From DATJKD01 sp963834855 (GTDB taxonomy: Bacteria; Pseudomonadota; Gammaproteobacteria; Steroidobacterales; Steroidobacteraceae), in contig CAWIDH010000021.1 in the NCBI GenBank assembly GCA_963834855.1, positions 153,237 through 217,236 on the forward strand: a stretch of 64,000 nucleotides of DNA. Direction: 5' to 3'. Both the position numbers and the translations under genes were made by a program. The notes under the pieces are model-generated. The model saw only the letters and a list, made by a program, of their open reading frames with translations. It made no database searches and was not told the DNA's origin. Shown here in pieces: positions 8,519-19,216 of this stretch (its first letter is position 1; every line of letters begins with the position of its first letter).

Positions 8519-9083
8519 CTCCTCCGAGCACGGCCTCGGCTTCCTCCCTGGGTACCTCGCGCCATTCGCCCGGCGCCAGGCCGTCGACCTTGAACGGTCC
8601 AATCGCAGTGCGGATCAGCCGCAGGGTCGGCAGACCGACGGCGGCGGTCATGCGGCGCACTTGACGATTGCGGCCCTGGCGCAGCTCGAGCTTGAGCCAC
8701 GCGGTCGCGATGTCGCGGCGGCGCCGGATCGGTGGGTTTCGCGTCCACAACCAGTGTGGGGGCGCCAGGAGCGTCGCATGTGCCGGCAGGGTGACTCCGT
8801 CCGGCAGGGTTACGCCAGCGCGCAGTCGCGCAAGCTGCGCCGCCTGCGGCTCGCCTTCGACCTGCACGAGGTACGTTTTCGGGAATCCGGAGCCGGGCTG
8901 GCTGATACGTGCCTGCCAGGGCCCGAAATCCGTCAGCGCCAGCAGCCCCTCGCTGTCATAGTCGAGCCGGCCCGCCGGGTAGATGTCCGGCACCGGCACG
9001 TAATCGCGCAGGCACCGCCGCTCGTCCGGCGTGGTGAACTGCGGCAGCACGCGAAACGGCTTGTTCAACAGTATGAGACGCAT
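8457..9083 (-). CDS. rluE: RsuA-family 23S rRNA pseudouridine synthase (RluE-like)
   Basis: A 208-residue, single-domain enzyme without an S4 domain, as in RluE. It has the N-terminal LNKPFRVLPQFT, catalytic Asp41 in AGRLDYDSEGLL, GRNRQVRRMTAAVGLPTLRLIR and a basic Arg-rich tail. RluE makes pseudouridine at position 2457 of 23S rRNA in E. coli. The last about 60 nt overlap the convergent DAHP synthase gene. A Leu replaces the usual charged residue after the second Met, which is not critical. Confidence 0.85.
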   Translation of the reverse strand: MRLILLNKPFRVLPQFTTPDERRCLRDYVPVPDIYPAGRLDYDSEGLLALTDFGPWQARISQPGSGFPKTYLVQVEGEPQAAQLARLRAGVTLPDGVTLPAHATLLAPPHWLWTRNPPIRRRRDIATAWLKLELRQGRNRQVRRMTAAVGLPTLRLIRTAIGPFKVDGLAPGEWREVPREEAEAVLGGVRRRVRGPQSASRARGPAHS

Positions 9084-9131
9084 GCTTTCCGCCGGGCTTG
9101 CCGCGGCTGGCCCGCAAAGTCTATTCTCTTA

Positions 9132-9142
9132 TTGCGCTGCAA
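9132..9142. promoter_or_regulatory. Short palindrome upstream of aceB
   Basis: TTGC-GCT-GCAA lies 54 nt before the malate synthase ATG, in the 112-nt gap between divergent rluE and aceB. A TATTCT hexamer sits at 9122-9127. An operator role for a glyoxylate-shunt regulator is a guess from position only. Confidence 0.25.
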
Positions 9143-9195
9143 CAAACGAATTCCCGTCCTTTGCAGACAGTTTGCCACCAAGGTTTGTATCTGTA

Positions 9196-10797
<1,602 letters not shown>

Positions 10798-10849
10798 TCG
10801 CACGGCCCACAGCCCGTACCATGAACCGAATGCAAACGAGGACCAACCG

Positions 10850-12154
10850 ATGAGCGAGCAGACGGCGAAGGCACTGCAGAAGGACTGGCAGACCAACCCG
10901 CGCTGGCAGGGCGTGAAGCGCACGTACTCCGCGGAGGACGTCGTCCGGCTGCGCGGCCGCGTGCAGGTCGAGCACACGCTCGCGCGGCTCGGAGCCGAGA
11001 AGCTCTGGACGCTCGCAAACACCGAGCCTTACGTCAACTGCCTGGGTGCGTTGACGGGCGGCCAGGCGATGCAGCAGGTCAAGGCGGGCCTCAAGGCGAT
11101 CTACCTCTCGGGCTGGCAGGTCGCGGCGGACAACAACAGCTACCTGTCGATGTACCCCGACCAGTCGCTCTACCCGGTGAACTCGGTGCCTGCGGTGGTC
11201 GAGCGGATCAACGCCACCTTCAAGCGCGCGGACGAGATCCAGCATGCCCGCGGTGTTGCGCCCGGGAGCGCGGAGTTCGTCGATTACTTCGCGCCCATCG
11301 TGGCGGACGCCGAAGCCGGCTTCGGCGGCGTGCTCAATGCCTTCGAATTGATGAAAGCCATGATCCGCGCGGGCGCGGCGGGCGTCCATTTCGAGGACCA
11401 GCTCGCCTCGGTCAAGAAATGCGGGCACATGGGCGGCAAGGTGCTGGTGCCGACGCAGGAAGCCGTGCAGAAGCTGATCGCCGCGCGGCTCGCCGCCGAC
11501 GTCTCGGGCGTGCCGACGGTGCTGCTCGCGCGCACGGATGCCGAGGCGGCCGACCTGCTCACGAGCGACGTGGACGAGAACGACAAGCCGCACTGCACCG
11601 GTGAGCGCACGCCCGAGGGCTTTTACCGCACGCGCCCTGGCGTCGCGCAGGCGATCTCGCGCGGCCTCGCCTATGCGCCGTACGCGGACATGGTCTGGTG
11701 CGAGACGGGCAAGCCCGACCTCGCGTTCGCGAAGACCTTTGCCGAGGCAATTCGGAGCCAGTACCCGGGCAAATTCCTGGCCTACAACTGCTCGCCGTCC
11801 TTCAACTGGAAGAAGAACCTCGACGACGCGACCATCGCGAAGTTCCAGCGCGAGCTCGGCGCGATGGGCTACAAGTACCAGTTCATCACGCTGGCGGGCA
11901 TCCACTCGATGTGGTTCAACATGTTCGACCTCGCCCAGGAATATGCGGGGCAGGGCATGACCGCCTATGTCGAGAAGGTGCAGGAGCCCGAGCTCGCGGC
12001 GCGCGACCGCGGCTACACCTTCGTCTCGCACCAGCAGGAAGTCGGCACGGGGTACTTCGACGACGTCACCACCGTGATCCAGGGTGGCGCATCGTCCGTG
12101 GTGGCGCTCAAGGGCTCGACGGAGGAAGAGCAGTTCCAGTCGGCGCACGGTTGA
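10850..12154 (+). CDS. aceA: Isocitrate lyase
   Basis: Cleaves isocitrate to succinate and glyoxylate, feeding the malate synthase encoded upstream. The 434-residue enzyme is the short E. coli-type form with the KKCGH signature at residues 189-193 (catalytic Cys191), the substrate segments TPEGFYRTRPG and YNCSPSFNWKKNLDD, and ALTGGQAMQQVKAGLKAIYLSGWQ in pieces. A GAGG Shine-Dalgarno lies 8 nt before ATG 10850. No aceK-like regulator is seen nearby. Confidence 0.96.
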   Translation: MSEQTAKALQKDWQTNPRWQGVKRTYSAEDVVRLRGRVQVEHTLARLGAEKLWTLANTEPYVNCLGALTGGQAMQQVKAGLKAIYLSGWQVAADNNSYLSMYPDQSLYPVNSVPAVVERINATFKRADEIQHARGVAPGSAEFVDYFAPIVADAEAGFGGVLNAFELMKAMIRAGAAGVHFEDQLASVKKCGHMGGKVLVPTQEAVQKLIAARLAADVSGVPTVLLARTDAEAADLLTSDVDENDKPHCTGERTPEGFYRTRPGVAQAISRGLAYAPYADMVWCETGKPDLAFAKTFAEAIRSQYPGKFLAYNCSPSFNWKKNLDDATIAKFQRELGAMGYKYQFITLAGIHSMWFNMFDLAQEYAGQGMTAYVEKVQEPELAARDRGYTFVSHQQEVGTGYFDDVTTVIQGGASSVVALKGSTEEEQFQSAHG

Positions 12155-12195
12155 GGCCGTCAGCTCACGGTGGCAGCAAGGAGAAATCCGCCGAC

Positions 12196-12684
12196 ATGAC
12201 CGGCAGCCAGGGGCACCGGATCTTCGTGCCGCTCTATGGTAAGCCCAAGATCTGGTTGACCGAGTCGCCGAGTTTCGAGGTGTATGACGCCAACGGCACC
12301 GACGCCGACGGCGCGAGCTTCGGGCTGCCCAACCCGGACCCCGACGCCGACGGCGTTACCGAGTACTCGGTCTATGCGCGGGCACTGGGCACGCCGGGCG
12401 GCAGCTCGACGACGAACACCTGCGCGTATGACGCCGTGCTGGATGGGACCTACTGCTCGACGCTCAGCATGGTGCTGGTGCGCGACTCCAAGGGCGGCAA
12501 GAGCACCTTCACCAATTACAGCCGGGAGCTGCTCTACGTCTACGCGGACTTCGACGGTGACGGCATCGTGGATCGCATGCCGTTGTTCGGGGACAGTGCG
12601 TACCAGTTCTACTGGGATTACGACAACCAGGGCCTCAAGCTGGCGCAGTTGCGCTTCTACGAGATCGCCACGGACGTGAATTGA
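12196..12684 (+). CDS. Conserved hypothetical protein, probably secreted type but lacking a leader
   Basis: A 162-residue frame from ATG 12196 (AAGGAG about 12 nt upstream). The sequence is Asp/Gly-rich, with IFVPLYGKPKIWLTES, NPDPDADGV and an EF-hand-like DFDGDGIVDRMPLF loop, plus a Cys pair (NTCAYDAVLDGTYC) that could form a disulfide. Such composition suggests an exported Ca-binding domain, yet no signal peptide precedes it; only 41 nt separate it from aceA. It may be a 5'-truncated remnant of a longer exported protein. Function unknown. Confidence 0.6.
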   Translation: MTGSQGHRIFVPLYGKPKIWLTESPSFEVYDANGTDADGASFGLPNPDPDADGVTEYSVYARALGTPGGSSTTNTCAYDAVLDGTYCSTLSMVLVRDSKGGKSTFTNYSRELLYVYADFDGDGIVDRMPLFGDSAYQFYWDYDNQGLKLAQLRFYEIATDVN

Positions 12685-12700
12685 GCGTCCGATGGCATCC

Positions 12701-12730
12701 GGGGAAACCGGCGGTGACGCCGGTTTCCCC
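12701..12730 (+). terminator. Strong hairpin downstream of the 12196 gene
   Basis: A perfect 13-bp stem (12701-12713 with 12718-12730) closes on a GTGA loop of the GNRA type. There is no T-tract after it, so it is either a weak or Rho-assisted terminator or an mRNA-stabilising 3' structure. Confidence 0.5.
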
Positions 12731-12791
12731 GCCCCACGGCAACCGGGTTTCTGCCGCCCAGGTCGACGAACAACCGAGGGACGCTCACGCA

Positions 12792-13829
12792 TTGAAGACG
12801 AAAATCGCGGCGTCGCGTAGTGTCTGCGCGTCGCTCGTTTTCATCGCGGCGTTGCTGCCTGGCGGCAGCGGGGCGCAGGTCGTCGATCGCGCCAGCGTCG
12901 TATTTCCCGAACCGGTTTTCGACTTCGGCAGGGCCGTGCGCGGCACCCTTGTCGAGCACGAGTTCGTCGTGCGGAACGAAGGCACGTCGCCGGTGCGCAT
13001 CCAGAAGGCCAGCATGACGCCGCCCCTGCTCGCGACCCGCATGCCCGGCGTGATTGCACCGGGGGTCACCGCGAGCATCACGACCAGGCTCGACACGTCG
13101 CAGCTGCAGGGAGCTTACCAGGGCGAGCTCGTCGTTTACCTCGACGACCCGTCGCAGTCACAGGTCGCCCTGTCGTTCGAAGGCGAGGTCGTGGGCACGA
13201 TCGAGGTGGCCCCGATGCCGGCGCTGTTCATCGTCGGCCAGCGCGGTACTGGTGCAGAGCGCTCGGTCGAATTGATCAACCACGAGGCCGAGCCGCTGCA
13301 GATCCTCGAAATCGAGCATCCGCGGGAGGCATTTTCAACCACGCTCGAGACGCTGGTGCCCGGGCAGCGTTACCGCCTGACCGTGAAGCTCCGACCCGGA
13401 CGGACCCGGAGGCAGGAGATCAGATCCGATCCTGGTCCACACGTCGAGCGGGACGATGCCGTCGATCCGTATCGTCGCGCACACCTACCTGCGTAACCGG
13501 GTCTATGTATTCCCGGACCCGTGGACCTCGGCGCCCTCAGGCTGGCGCAGATCAAGTCTGAGCCCGCGCTGCTCGAGCGGCTGGCCCAGACGGTCATGGT
13601 GTACCAGTTCGACGGCACGGACTTTCAGACTCGCCTGGAGACCGACGTGCCGGGGCTGACCCTGAGGTCCGAACGAGGGCCGCGGGGCGATCGATACCAG
13701 ATCACCGTACAATTGCGACCCGACGAGCTCAGAGCCGGCGATGTCGCGGGATCGATCCGGATCCGGACCAACGATCCGGATTTCCCGGAAGTCCTCGTAC
13801 CCGTGCACGGCCGAATCAAGGACCCGTAG
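12792..13829 (+). pseudogene. Exported DUF1573/ASH-type repeat protein, two compensating frameshifts
   Basis: Probable TTG start at 12792 gives a signal peptide (hydrophobic CASLVFIAALLPGG, cleavage near SGAQ). The mature part has immunoglobulin-like ASH/DUF1573 repeats (VFDFGRAVRGTLVEHEFVVRNEG; later LRPDELRAGDVAGSIRIRTNDPDFPEV). An apparent extra G near 13398 and a missing G near 13522 move the reading frame out and back; with both corrected, 345 codons read through continuously (including SGTMPSIRIVAHTYLRN). Proteins of this type are periplasmic or secreted; the role is unknown. Without correction the first part stops at 13496 and the rest is an orphan frame starting near 13521. Confidence 0.65.
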
Positions 13830-13908
13830 CCCGGCGCATTCGGGGCACGCTCGTGCGTAACCGCGCCGCCCGCGGCCACGTTCACGCGATGTCCCAGGTG
13901 AGTGCTGG

Positions 13909-14548
13909 ATGACAAAGTTCGACGCAGGCTGCAGACGCTGCCCACGGCTGGCGGCGTTTCTCGACGATACGCGTCGCGGCCATCCCGGCTATCACTGCGC
14001 GCCGGTTGCGCCGTTTGGCGATGCGCAGCCGCGGCTGCTGATCGTGGGGCTTGCGCCGGGGCTGCATGGCGCCAACGCGAGCGGCCGGCCGTTCACGGGC
14101 GATCACGCGGGGATCCTGCTCTACCGGACGCTGCACGAGCTGGGCCTCGCGAGCGCGGCCGAGTCACGTGCCCGGGACGACGGGCTCGAGTTGTCGGGCT
14201 GCCGCATCACGAATGCCGTCAAGTGCGTCCCGCCCGGCAACAAGCCGCTGCCGGTCGAGATCGCGAACTGCAATCGTTACCTCGTCGCGGAGCTGGCGGG
14301 ATTGCCTGGCGGCTGCGTGATCCTCGCGCTGGGCCGGATCGCGCACGACGCGGTGCTCCTGGCGCTGGGGCTCGCGCGCAGCTTCGCGGCGATTCGCTCA
14401 CGGCGCGGAACACGATCTCACCGGCGGCCTCAGGATGGTCGATTCCTATCACTGCAGCCGGTACAACACGCAGACGCGGCGCCTCACGCCGGAGATGTTC
14501 CGGGCGGTCGTGGGACGCGCCACGGCGCTCGCCGTCAGCGCGGCCTAG
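13909..14548 (+). pseudogene. Uracil-DNA glycosylase family 5 (UdgB type), frameshifted near the C-terminus
   Basis: Removes uracil, and in this family also hypoxanthine, from DNA. Family 5 features are visible: the iron-sulfur-type Cys spacing (C8 and C11 in CRRC, later Cys residues), GLAPGLHGANASGRPFTGD (motif A lacking the polar catalytic residue of other families), TNAVKCVPPGNKP and ILALGRIAHDAVL. Near 14387 one extra base shifts the frame; the second half (HGAEHDLTGGLRMVDSYHCSRYNTQTRRLTPEMF) continues to TAG 14546-14548. The corrected length is 212 residues. If the frame is left unshifted, translation runs to 14583 with an unrelated tail. Confidence 0.8.
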
Positions 14549-14575
14549 CGGCGGTCCGCTACTTGCTGGTCGCGC

Positions 14576-16257
14576 CTACTTGAGGGTGGCGACAAAGGTC
14601 TTGAAGCGGGGCAGCTCCCGCAGCGGATCCAGGTCGGGGTCATGCTCGACCCATTCGCGGTTCGCGATGCCGGGCATCACACTTCTGCGCTCCAGCAGGT
14701 CCATGGCGCGGTCCAGTTCGCCGATCGTCGAGTAGAAGCAGGCGACGTTGTAGAGCACCGCGGGCTCATCGGGCTCGAGCACGAGCGCCCGCTCCGACCA
14801 TTCCTTGGCCTCGGCCAAACGACCGAGCTCACGCAGCGCCCCGGGACCCAGGGTCAGCGCACGCATGTCCCCGGGGTTGAGCTCGAGTGCTCGCCGCGCC
14901 CGTTCCAATCCGCGCTCGGCTGCCGAGCGCGCATCGTCCATGCGCCCCAGGCCGTGATAGACCTGCCTCGCCAGGATCAGCGACTGATAATCCTCGGGGC
15001 GCACCGTTGCCGCCTTCTCGTAGAGCTCGACCGCCTTCTCGGCGCTGCCACGACTGGCGCAGCACCGCGCATAGTAATAATGCGCGTCGAAGGAACGCGG
15101 GTTGAGCGCGATGGCGCGCTCGAAGGCCTGCTCGGCGGCATCGAAACGCTTCGCGAGGAGCTCGGCAATGCCGCGACTGGTCTGTGCATCCGCCGAGTTC
15201 GGATCGAGCTCGATGGCCTTCGCGCTCGCCCATTCGCGCCCGGACGCCAAGGCTCTCGTCCGGATCCCAGTACATGTGCATCATCGCAGTCGCCGTCGTC
15301 AGACCAGCGTAGGCGGGCACGTAGGTGGGGTCGATCTCGATGGCGCGGTCGAACATCTGGATGGCGGCCGCCATGCGCCGCTTGCCGAACTGGTTCACGA
15401 ACTGCCGACCCCGCAGGTAGTACTCGTATGCCTGTATCTCTTCCGTCGGCTTCGCCTGGATGGCATCGCGTTCCTGCGGCGTGAGCTTGAGCTTCAAGGC
15501 CCCGGCAATCTTCGTCGCAATCCCGTCCTGGATCGCGAACACATCCTCGAGACCGCCATCGTAGCGCTCGGACCAGAGATGGTAGCCGTCGCCGGCGCTC
15601 ACGAGCTGCGCCGTCACGCGCAGCTGTGAGCCCGCCTTGCGCACGCTGCCCTCGAGCACCGTGTGCGCACCAAGCTCCTGGCCAACCTTGCGGACGTCGA
15701 GGGCCGGGCCTCTGAACTGAAACGACGAGCTCCGCGCGACGACCCGCAGGCCGTCGATCCGCGTCAGCGCGTTGAGGATCTCCTCGGCCATACCCTCGCA
15801 GAAGTAGTCCTGGTCGCGCTCGGGGCTCATGTCGAGGAAGGGCAACACGGCGATCGAGGGCTGGAGCGCGGTCGTGGCCGCGACGGCGCTGCCTGGCAGC
15901 TGTAAGCTGCTTACCCGCCGGATCTCGCTCGCGGCGGACACCTTCGGGCGTGGCTTCCAGCGCCCACGCCATGGCGACGGCGATCGGAAGCCCCAGGATC
16001 GCAAGCACGACGACCAGGGTCAGCGCCCAGCCGGGCAGCCGCAGCGGCTCAAAGGTCAGATCGGCGACCTGCAGTAATGCCCATGCCACGACCGCGTAGA
16101 TGATCGTTACGCGGATCACCTTGCGCCGGCGAAGCTCATGGAAGAAATGCTGGATTCCGCGGAATTCCGGCACAGCGATCCCCGTGGCTGACAGTCGCTG
16201 CTCGAGCCTGAGCGGCGTCGAATGCGCCTGGATCGGCGGCAACGGATCTCCGCGCAT
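14576..16257 (-). pseudogene. Membrane-anchored FlgO/CadC-like TPR protein, two frameshifts
   Basis: Three consecutive frames make one protein of about 559 residues. The N-terminal part (from ATG 16257) has HELRRRKVIRVTIIYAVVAWALLQ and two membrane helices. The middle part (from about 15925) holds the SIAVLPFLDMSPERDQDYFCEGMAEEIL domain found in adenylate-cyclase-like and CadC-type TPR proteins. The last part (from about 15240) holds TPR repeats (AIELDPNSADAQTSRGIAEL; RALELNPGDMRAL). Both breaks are +1, and the total of 1682 nt equals 560 codons plus 2. The function is probably scaffold or signalling; no DNA-binding domain is present. It is divergent from uvrC. Confidence 0.75.
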
Positions 16258-16264
16258 GGGAATG

Positions 16265-16270
16265 ATTATA
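16265..16270 (-). promoter_or_regulatory. Consensus -10 box directly before the TPR protein start
   Basis: A perfect TATAAT on the minus strand lies 7 nt before the ATG at 16257 and implies a leaderless transcript. No clear -35 is visible. Confidence 0.5.
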
Positions 16271-16326
16271 GGCGTGTCGAACGAGCGTGCATCGAGGCCG
16301 CCACGGCACTCGCCGCCGACGCCGAC

Positions 16327-16332
16327 TAGAAT
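16327..16332 (+). promoter_or_regulatory. Possible -10 box of uvrC (leaderless start)
   Basis: TAGAAT lies 7 nt before the uvrC ATG at 16340, again without a Shine-Dalgarno. The divergent TPR gene in the same 82-bp gap has the same arrangement. Confidence 0.45.
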
Positions 16333-16339
16333 CGGCCCC

Positions 16340-18163
16340 ATGGCCGAGACCGCTTTCGACATCCCGAGCTTTCTCGCGAGTCTGCCCAGCAAGCCGGGCG
16401 TCTACCGGATGCTGGACGCGGACGGGAAGATCCTCTACGTGGGCAAGGCCCGCCAGCTCCGTCACCGCGTGCAGAGCTATTTCCACGGCCGCGCGCATAC
16501 GAGCAAGACGCTCGTGATGCTCGGGCAGGTGGCGCGCATCGAGATCACGGTCACCGCCTCGGAGACCGAAGCGCTGCTGCTCGAGGCGAACCTGATCAAG
16601 CGTCATCGTCCGCGCTACAACGTGACGCTGCGCGACGACAAGAGCTTTCCCTATATCCACGTGGCGACCGCTCACGAGTACCCGCGCATATCCTTCTATC
16701 GCGGCCCCCGCAAGCTTCCCGGCCGGTTCTTCGGCCCGTATCCGAGCGCCGTTACCACGCGCGAGACGCTCGTGCTGCTGCAGAAGCTGTTTCGGGTGCG
16801 ACCGTGCGAGGACACGTTCTTCGCCAATCGTTCACGGCCCTGCCTGCAGTACCAGATCCAGCGTTGCACCGGACCCTGCGTCGGCCTCATCTCGCGCGAG
16901 GACTACGCACGGGACGTCGCCGACGCCATGCGGGTGCTCGACGGTCGCAACACCGAGGTCATCGCCGATCTCGGACGGCGCATGGAGGCCGCGTCGCTCG
17001 CGCTCAAGTACGAGGACGCCGCACGCCTGCGCGACCAGATCGCGATGCTGAAGAAGATCCAGGCGAGCCAGACCGTTACCCGCTCGGCGGGACAGGATAT
17101 CGATGCGGTCGCGATCGCGGGCGAGGCCGGCGAATACTGCGTATCGGTCGTCTTTGTGCGCGCAGGCCGCAACCTCGGCAGCAGCAACTACTTCCCCAAG
17201 GGGGGCTTAAGCGGTGCGGCCGAGGCGCTCGCGGCCTTTCTCGCGCAGTACTACCTCGCGCGCGGCGCGCCCGACGAGATCCTGGTCGCCGGTCCCGTCG
17301 AGGACCGCGACGTGCTGGAGGCGGCGCTCAAGGAGCGCAGCGGCCACGCCGTCAGCATCCGCTCCGGAGTCCGCGGCGCCCGCGCACGCTGGCTTGCGAT
17401 GGCCAGGACAAACGCAGAGCTCGGGCTCAGCATGCGCGCCTCGAGCCGAGCGTCCGTCACCGACCAGCTCGAGGCGCTCGCGCGCGAGCTGCAGCTCGGG
17501 CGCACGCCGGGGCGGATCGAGTGCTTCGACGTCAGCCACACCATGGGGGAATCTGCCGTCGCATCGTGCGTCGTGTTCGGCAGCGAGGGTCCCGTCAAGA
17601 GCGAGTATCGCCGCTTCAACCTGCGCGAGCTCACACCAGGGGACGACTACGCCGGGCTGCGCCAGGCCGTGGAACGTCGCTATGCGCGGATAATGCGCGG
17701 CGAGACGCCGATGCCCGACCTGCTGCTCATCGACGGCGGTCTCGGGCAGTTGCATGCCGCGACCGGCGCACTCGAGTCGCTCGGCGTGCAGGGGCTCGTG
17801 GTCGCAGCGGTGGCCAAGGGCGCCGATCGCAAGGCAGGGCAGGAGCGGCTGTTCTTGGCCGGTCAGGAGGCGCCGCTTATACTGCCGCCGGACTCGCCGG
17901 CCCTGCGGCTGATCCAGCGCATCCGCGACGAGGCGCACCGGTTCGCAATCGCCGGGCACCGCCAGTCGCGGGAGCGCGCGCGGCGCACATCTCCGCTGGA
18001 GGAGATACCGGGGCTCGGCCCGAAGCGTCGCACGGAACTGCTGAAGGCCTTCGGCGGGCTGCAGGGCATCCGCCAGGCGTCGATCGAGGATCTTGCCAAG
18101 GTGCACGGAATCAGCCGCCAGCTCGCGACGCAGGTCTTCGAGCGCATGAACCCGGGATCCTGA
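16340..18163 (+). CDS. uvrC: UvrABC excinuclease subunit C
   Basis: Makes both incisions in nucleotide excision repair after UvrA/UvrB recognition. The 607-residue protein has the GIY-YIG nuclease domain at the N-terminus (PGVYRM and ILYVGKARQLRHRVQSYF), the UvrB-binding UVR motif near 200-235 (LKYEDAARLRDQIAML), the RNase H-like C-terminal nuclease domain (IECFDVSHTMGESAVASCVVF, LLLIDGGLGQL) and a terminal helix-hairpin-helix pair (IPGLGPKRRTELLKAFGGL). It is followed after 6 nt by pgsA, a common gammaproteobacterial arrangement. Confidence 0.97.
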   Translation: MAETAFDIPSFLASLPSKPGVYRMLDADGKILYVGKARQLRHRVQSYFHGRAHTSKTLVMLGQVARIEITVTASETEALLLEANLIKRHRPRYNVTLRDDKSFPYIHVATAHEYPRISFYRGPRKLPGRFFGPYPSAVTTRETLVLLQKLFRVRPCEDTFFANRSRPCLQYQIQRCTGPCVGLISREDYARDVADAMRVLDGRNTEVIADLGRRMEAASLALKYEDAARLRDQIAMLKKIQASQTVTRSAGQDIDAVAIAGEAGEYCVSVVFVRAGRNLGSSNYFPKGGLSGAAEALAAFLAQYYLARGAPDEILVAGPVEDRDVLEAALKERSGHAVSIRSGVRGARARWLAMARTNAELGLSMRASSRASVTDQLEALARELQLGRTPGRIECFDVSHTMGESAVASCVVFGSEGPVKSEYRRFNLRELTPGDDYAGLRQAVERRYARIMRGETPMPDLLLIDGGLGQLHAATGALESLGVQGLVVAAVAKGADRKAGQERLFLAGQEAPLILPPDSPALRLIQRIRDEAHRFAIAGHRQSRERARRTSPLEEIPGLGPKRRTELLKAFGGLQGIRQASIEDLAKVHGISRQLATQVFERMNPGS

Positions 18164-18169
18164 ACCCAG

Positions 18170-18739
18170 GTGACCCTCGCCAGCCTGCCGAATATCCTGA
18201 CGATCGCGCGCATCCTGGCCGTGCCGCTGGTCGTGCTGCTGTTCTACTGGTCGCACCCGTGGTCGAACCCGCTCGCCGCGGTCGTGTTCATCGCGGCCGC
18301 GGTCACCGATTCGCTCGACGGGTACCTCGCGCGTCGCTACGGCTACACGACGCCGCTGGGCGAGTTCCTCGATCCGGTCGCGGACAAGCTGATGGTCGCC
18401 ACGGCGCTCGTGCTGCTGGTCGGTCACGACCCGCGCACCCTGATCGTGATCACGGCGATCGTGATCATTGGTCGCGAGATCACCGTGTCGGCGCTGCGCG
18501 AATGGATGGCGCAGGTCGGCGCGCGGGCAAAGGTGGCCGTGTCCGGCCTGGGCAAGTGGAAGACCATCCTGCAGATGACGGGCTTGAGCCTGATGATGTT
18601 CAGGCGCGACGTCTTCGGATTGCCCATGTACGACATCGGCGTCGTGCTGCTGGTGGTGGCCGCCGTGCTGACCCTCTGGTCCATGGCCAGCTATCTCCGG
18701 GCCGCCTGGCCGGTGCTGCAGCGTGACCCCCTGCCTTGA
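18170..18739 (+). CDS. pgsA: CDP-diacylglycerol-glycerol-3-phosphate 3-phosphatidyltransferase
   Basis: Makes phosphatidylglycerophosphate, the committed step to phosphatidylglycerol and cardiolipin, in the inner membrane. GTG start at 18170; 189 residues with about five membrane helices. The CDP-alcohol phosphotransferase motif DG-x2-AR-x8-G-x3-D-x3-D is complete (LDGYLARRYGYTTPLGEFLD then PVADK). The TGA stop at 18737-18739 lies inside the -35 box of the following tRNA promoter. Confidence 0.95.
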   Translation: MTLASLPNILTIARILAVPLVVLLFYWSHPWSNPLAAVVFIAAAVTDSLDGYLARRYGYTTPLGEFLDPVADKLMVATALVLLVGHDPRTLIVITAIVIIGREITVSALREWMAQVGARAKVAVSGLGKWKTILQMTGLSLMMFRRDVFGLPMYDIGVVLLVVAAVLTLWSMASYLRAAWPVLQRDPLP

Positions 18740-18763
18740 CACCGGAGCGCCGCCCCCTACAAT
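18736..18763 (+). promoter_or_regulatory. Sigma-70 promoter of the tRNA-Gly/tRNA-Cys unit
   Basis: TTGACA at 18736-18741, a 16-nt spacer and TACAAT at 18758-18763, then a GC-rich discriminator typical of stable RNA promoters. The -35 hexamer contains the pgsA stop codon. Confidence 0.8.
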
Positions 18764-18802
18764 TCGCGTTCCTCAGGCTCCCACCGCTTGACGGATGCCC
18801 GG

Positions 18803-18878
<76 letters not shown>

Positions 18879-18889
18879 GTTTTCGAGCC

Positions 18890-18916
18890 ATGACCCCGGG
18901 CAGCCCCCGGGGTCAT
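18890..18916 (+). repeat. 11-bp stem-loop between the two tRNAs
   Basis: ATGACCCCGGG (18890-18900) pairs perfectly with CCCGGGGTCAT (18906-18916) across a 5-nt loop and is followed by TTTGCTTT. It is either a leaky terminator or a processing stem of the tRNA precursor. Confidence 0.55.
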
Positions 18917-18927
18917 TTGCTTTCAGA

Positions 18928-19001
18928 GGCTAGGTGGCAGAGTGGTCATGCAGCGGCCTGCAAAGCCGTCTACGCCGGTTCGATTCCGACCCTAGCCTCC
19001 A
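18928..19001 (+). tRNA. tRNA-Cys (anticodon GCA)
   Basis: 74 nt including encoded CCA. The acceptor GGCTAGG pairs with CCTAGCC; anticodon loop CCTGCAAAG, T-loop GTTCGATTC. It is 49 nt downstream of tRNA-Gly and probably cotranscribed with it. I see no further tRNA in the following 200 nt. Confidence 0.97.
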
Positions 19002-19216
19002 GTAAAGCCCGTTTCGCTCAAGCGATCAGCCCTCGAATTGCGCTTCAGCGGTGCGGGGTGCAAAGTGCCGGGCGTCGATCGAAACGACCGAGGGACCGGT
19101 AAGTGGCCCGGCCGCACGCGGGTTGTAGGCGTCACCTCCAGCACCGCTGTCAACCGGCCGTCCGGCTAAGTTCGATAACCGCGCTTGACCCGTACTTGAC
19201 CTACGGAAGCGCAGGA

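Noticed and set aside
16804..18726. Long plus-strand frame parallel to uvrC and pgsA
   Set aside because: Alternate frame of two certain genes; Arg/Ala-rich nonsense.
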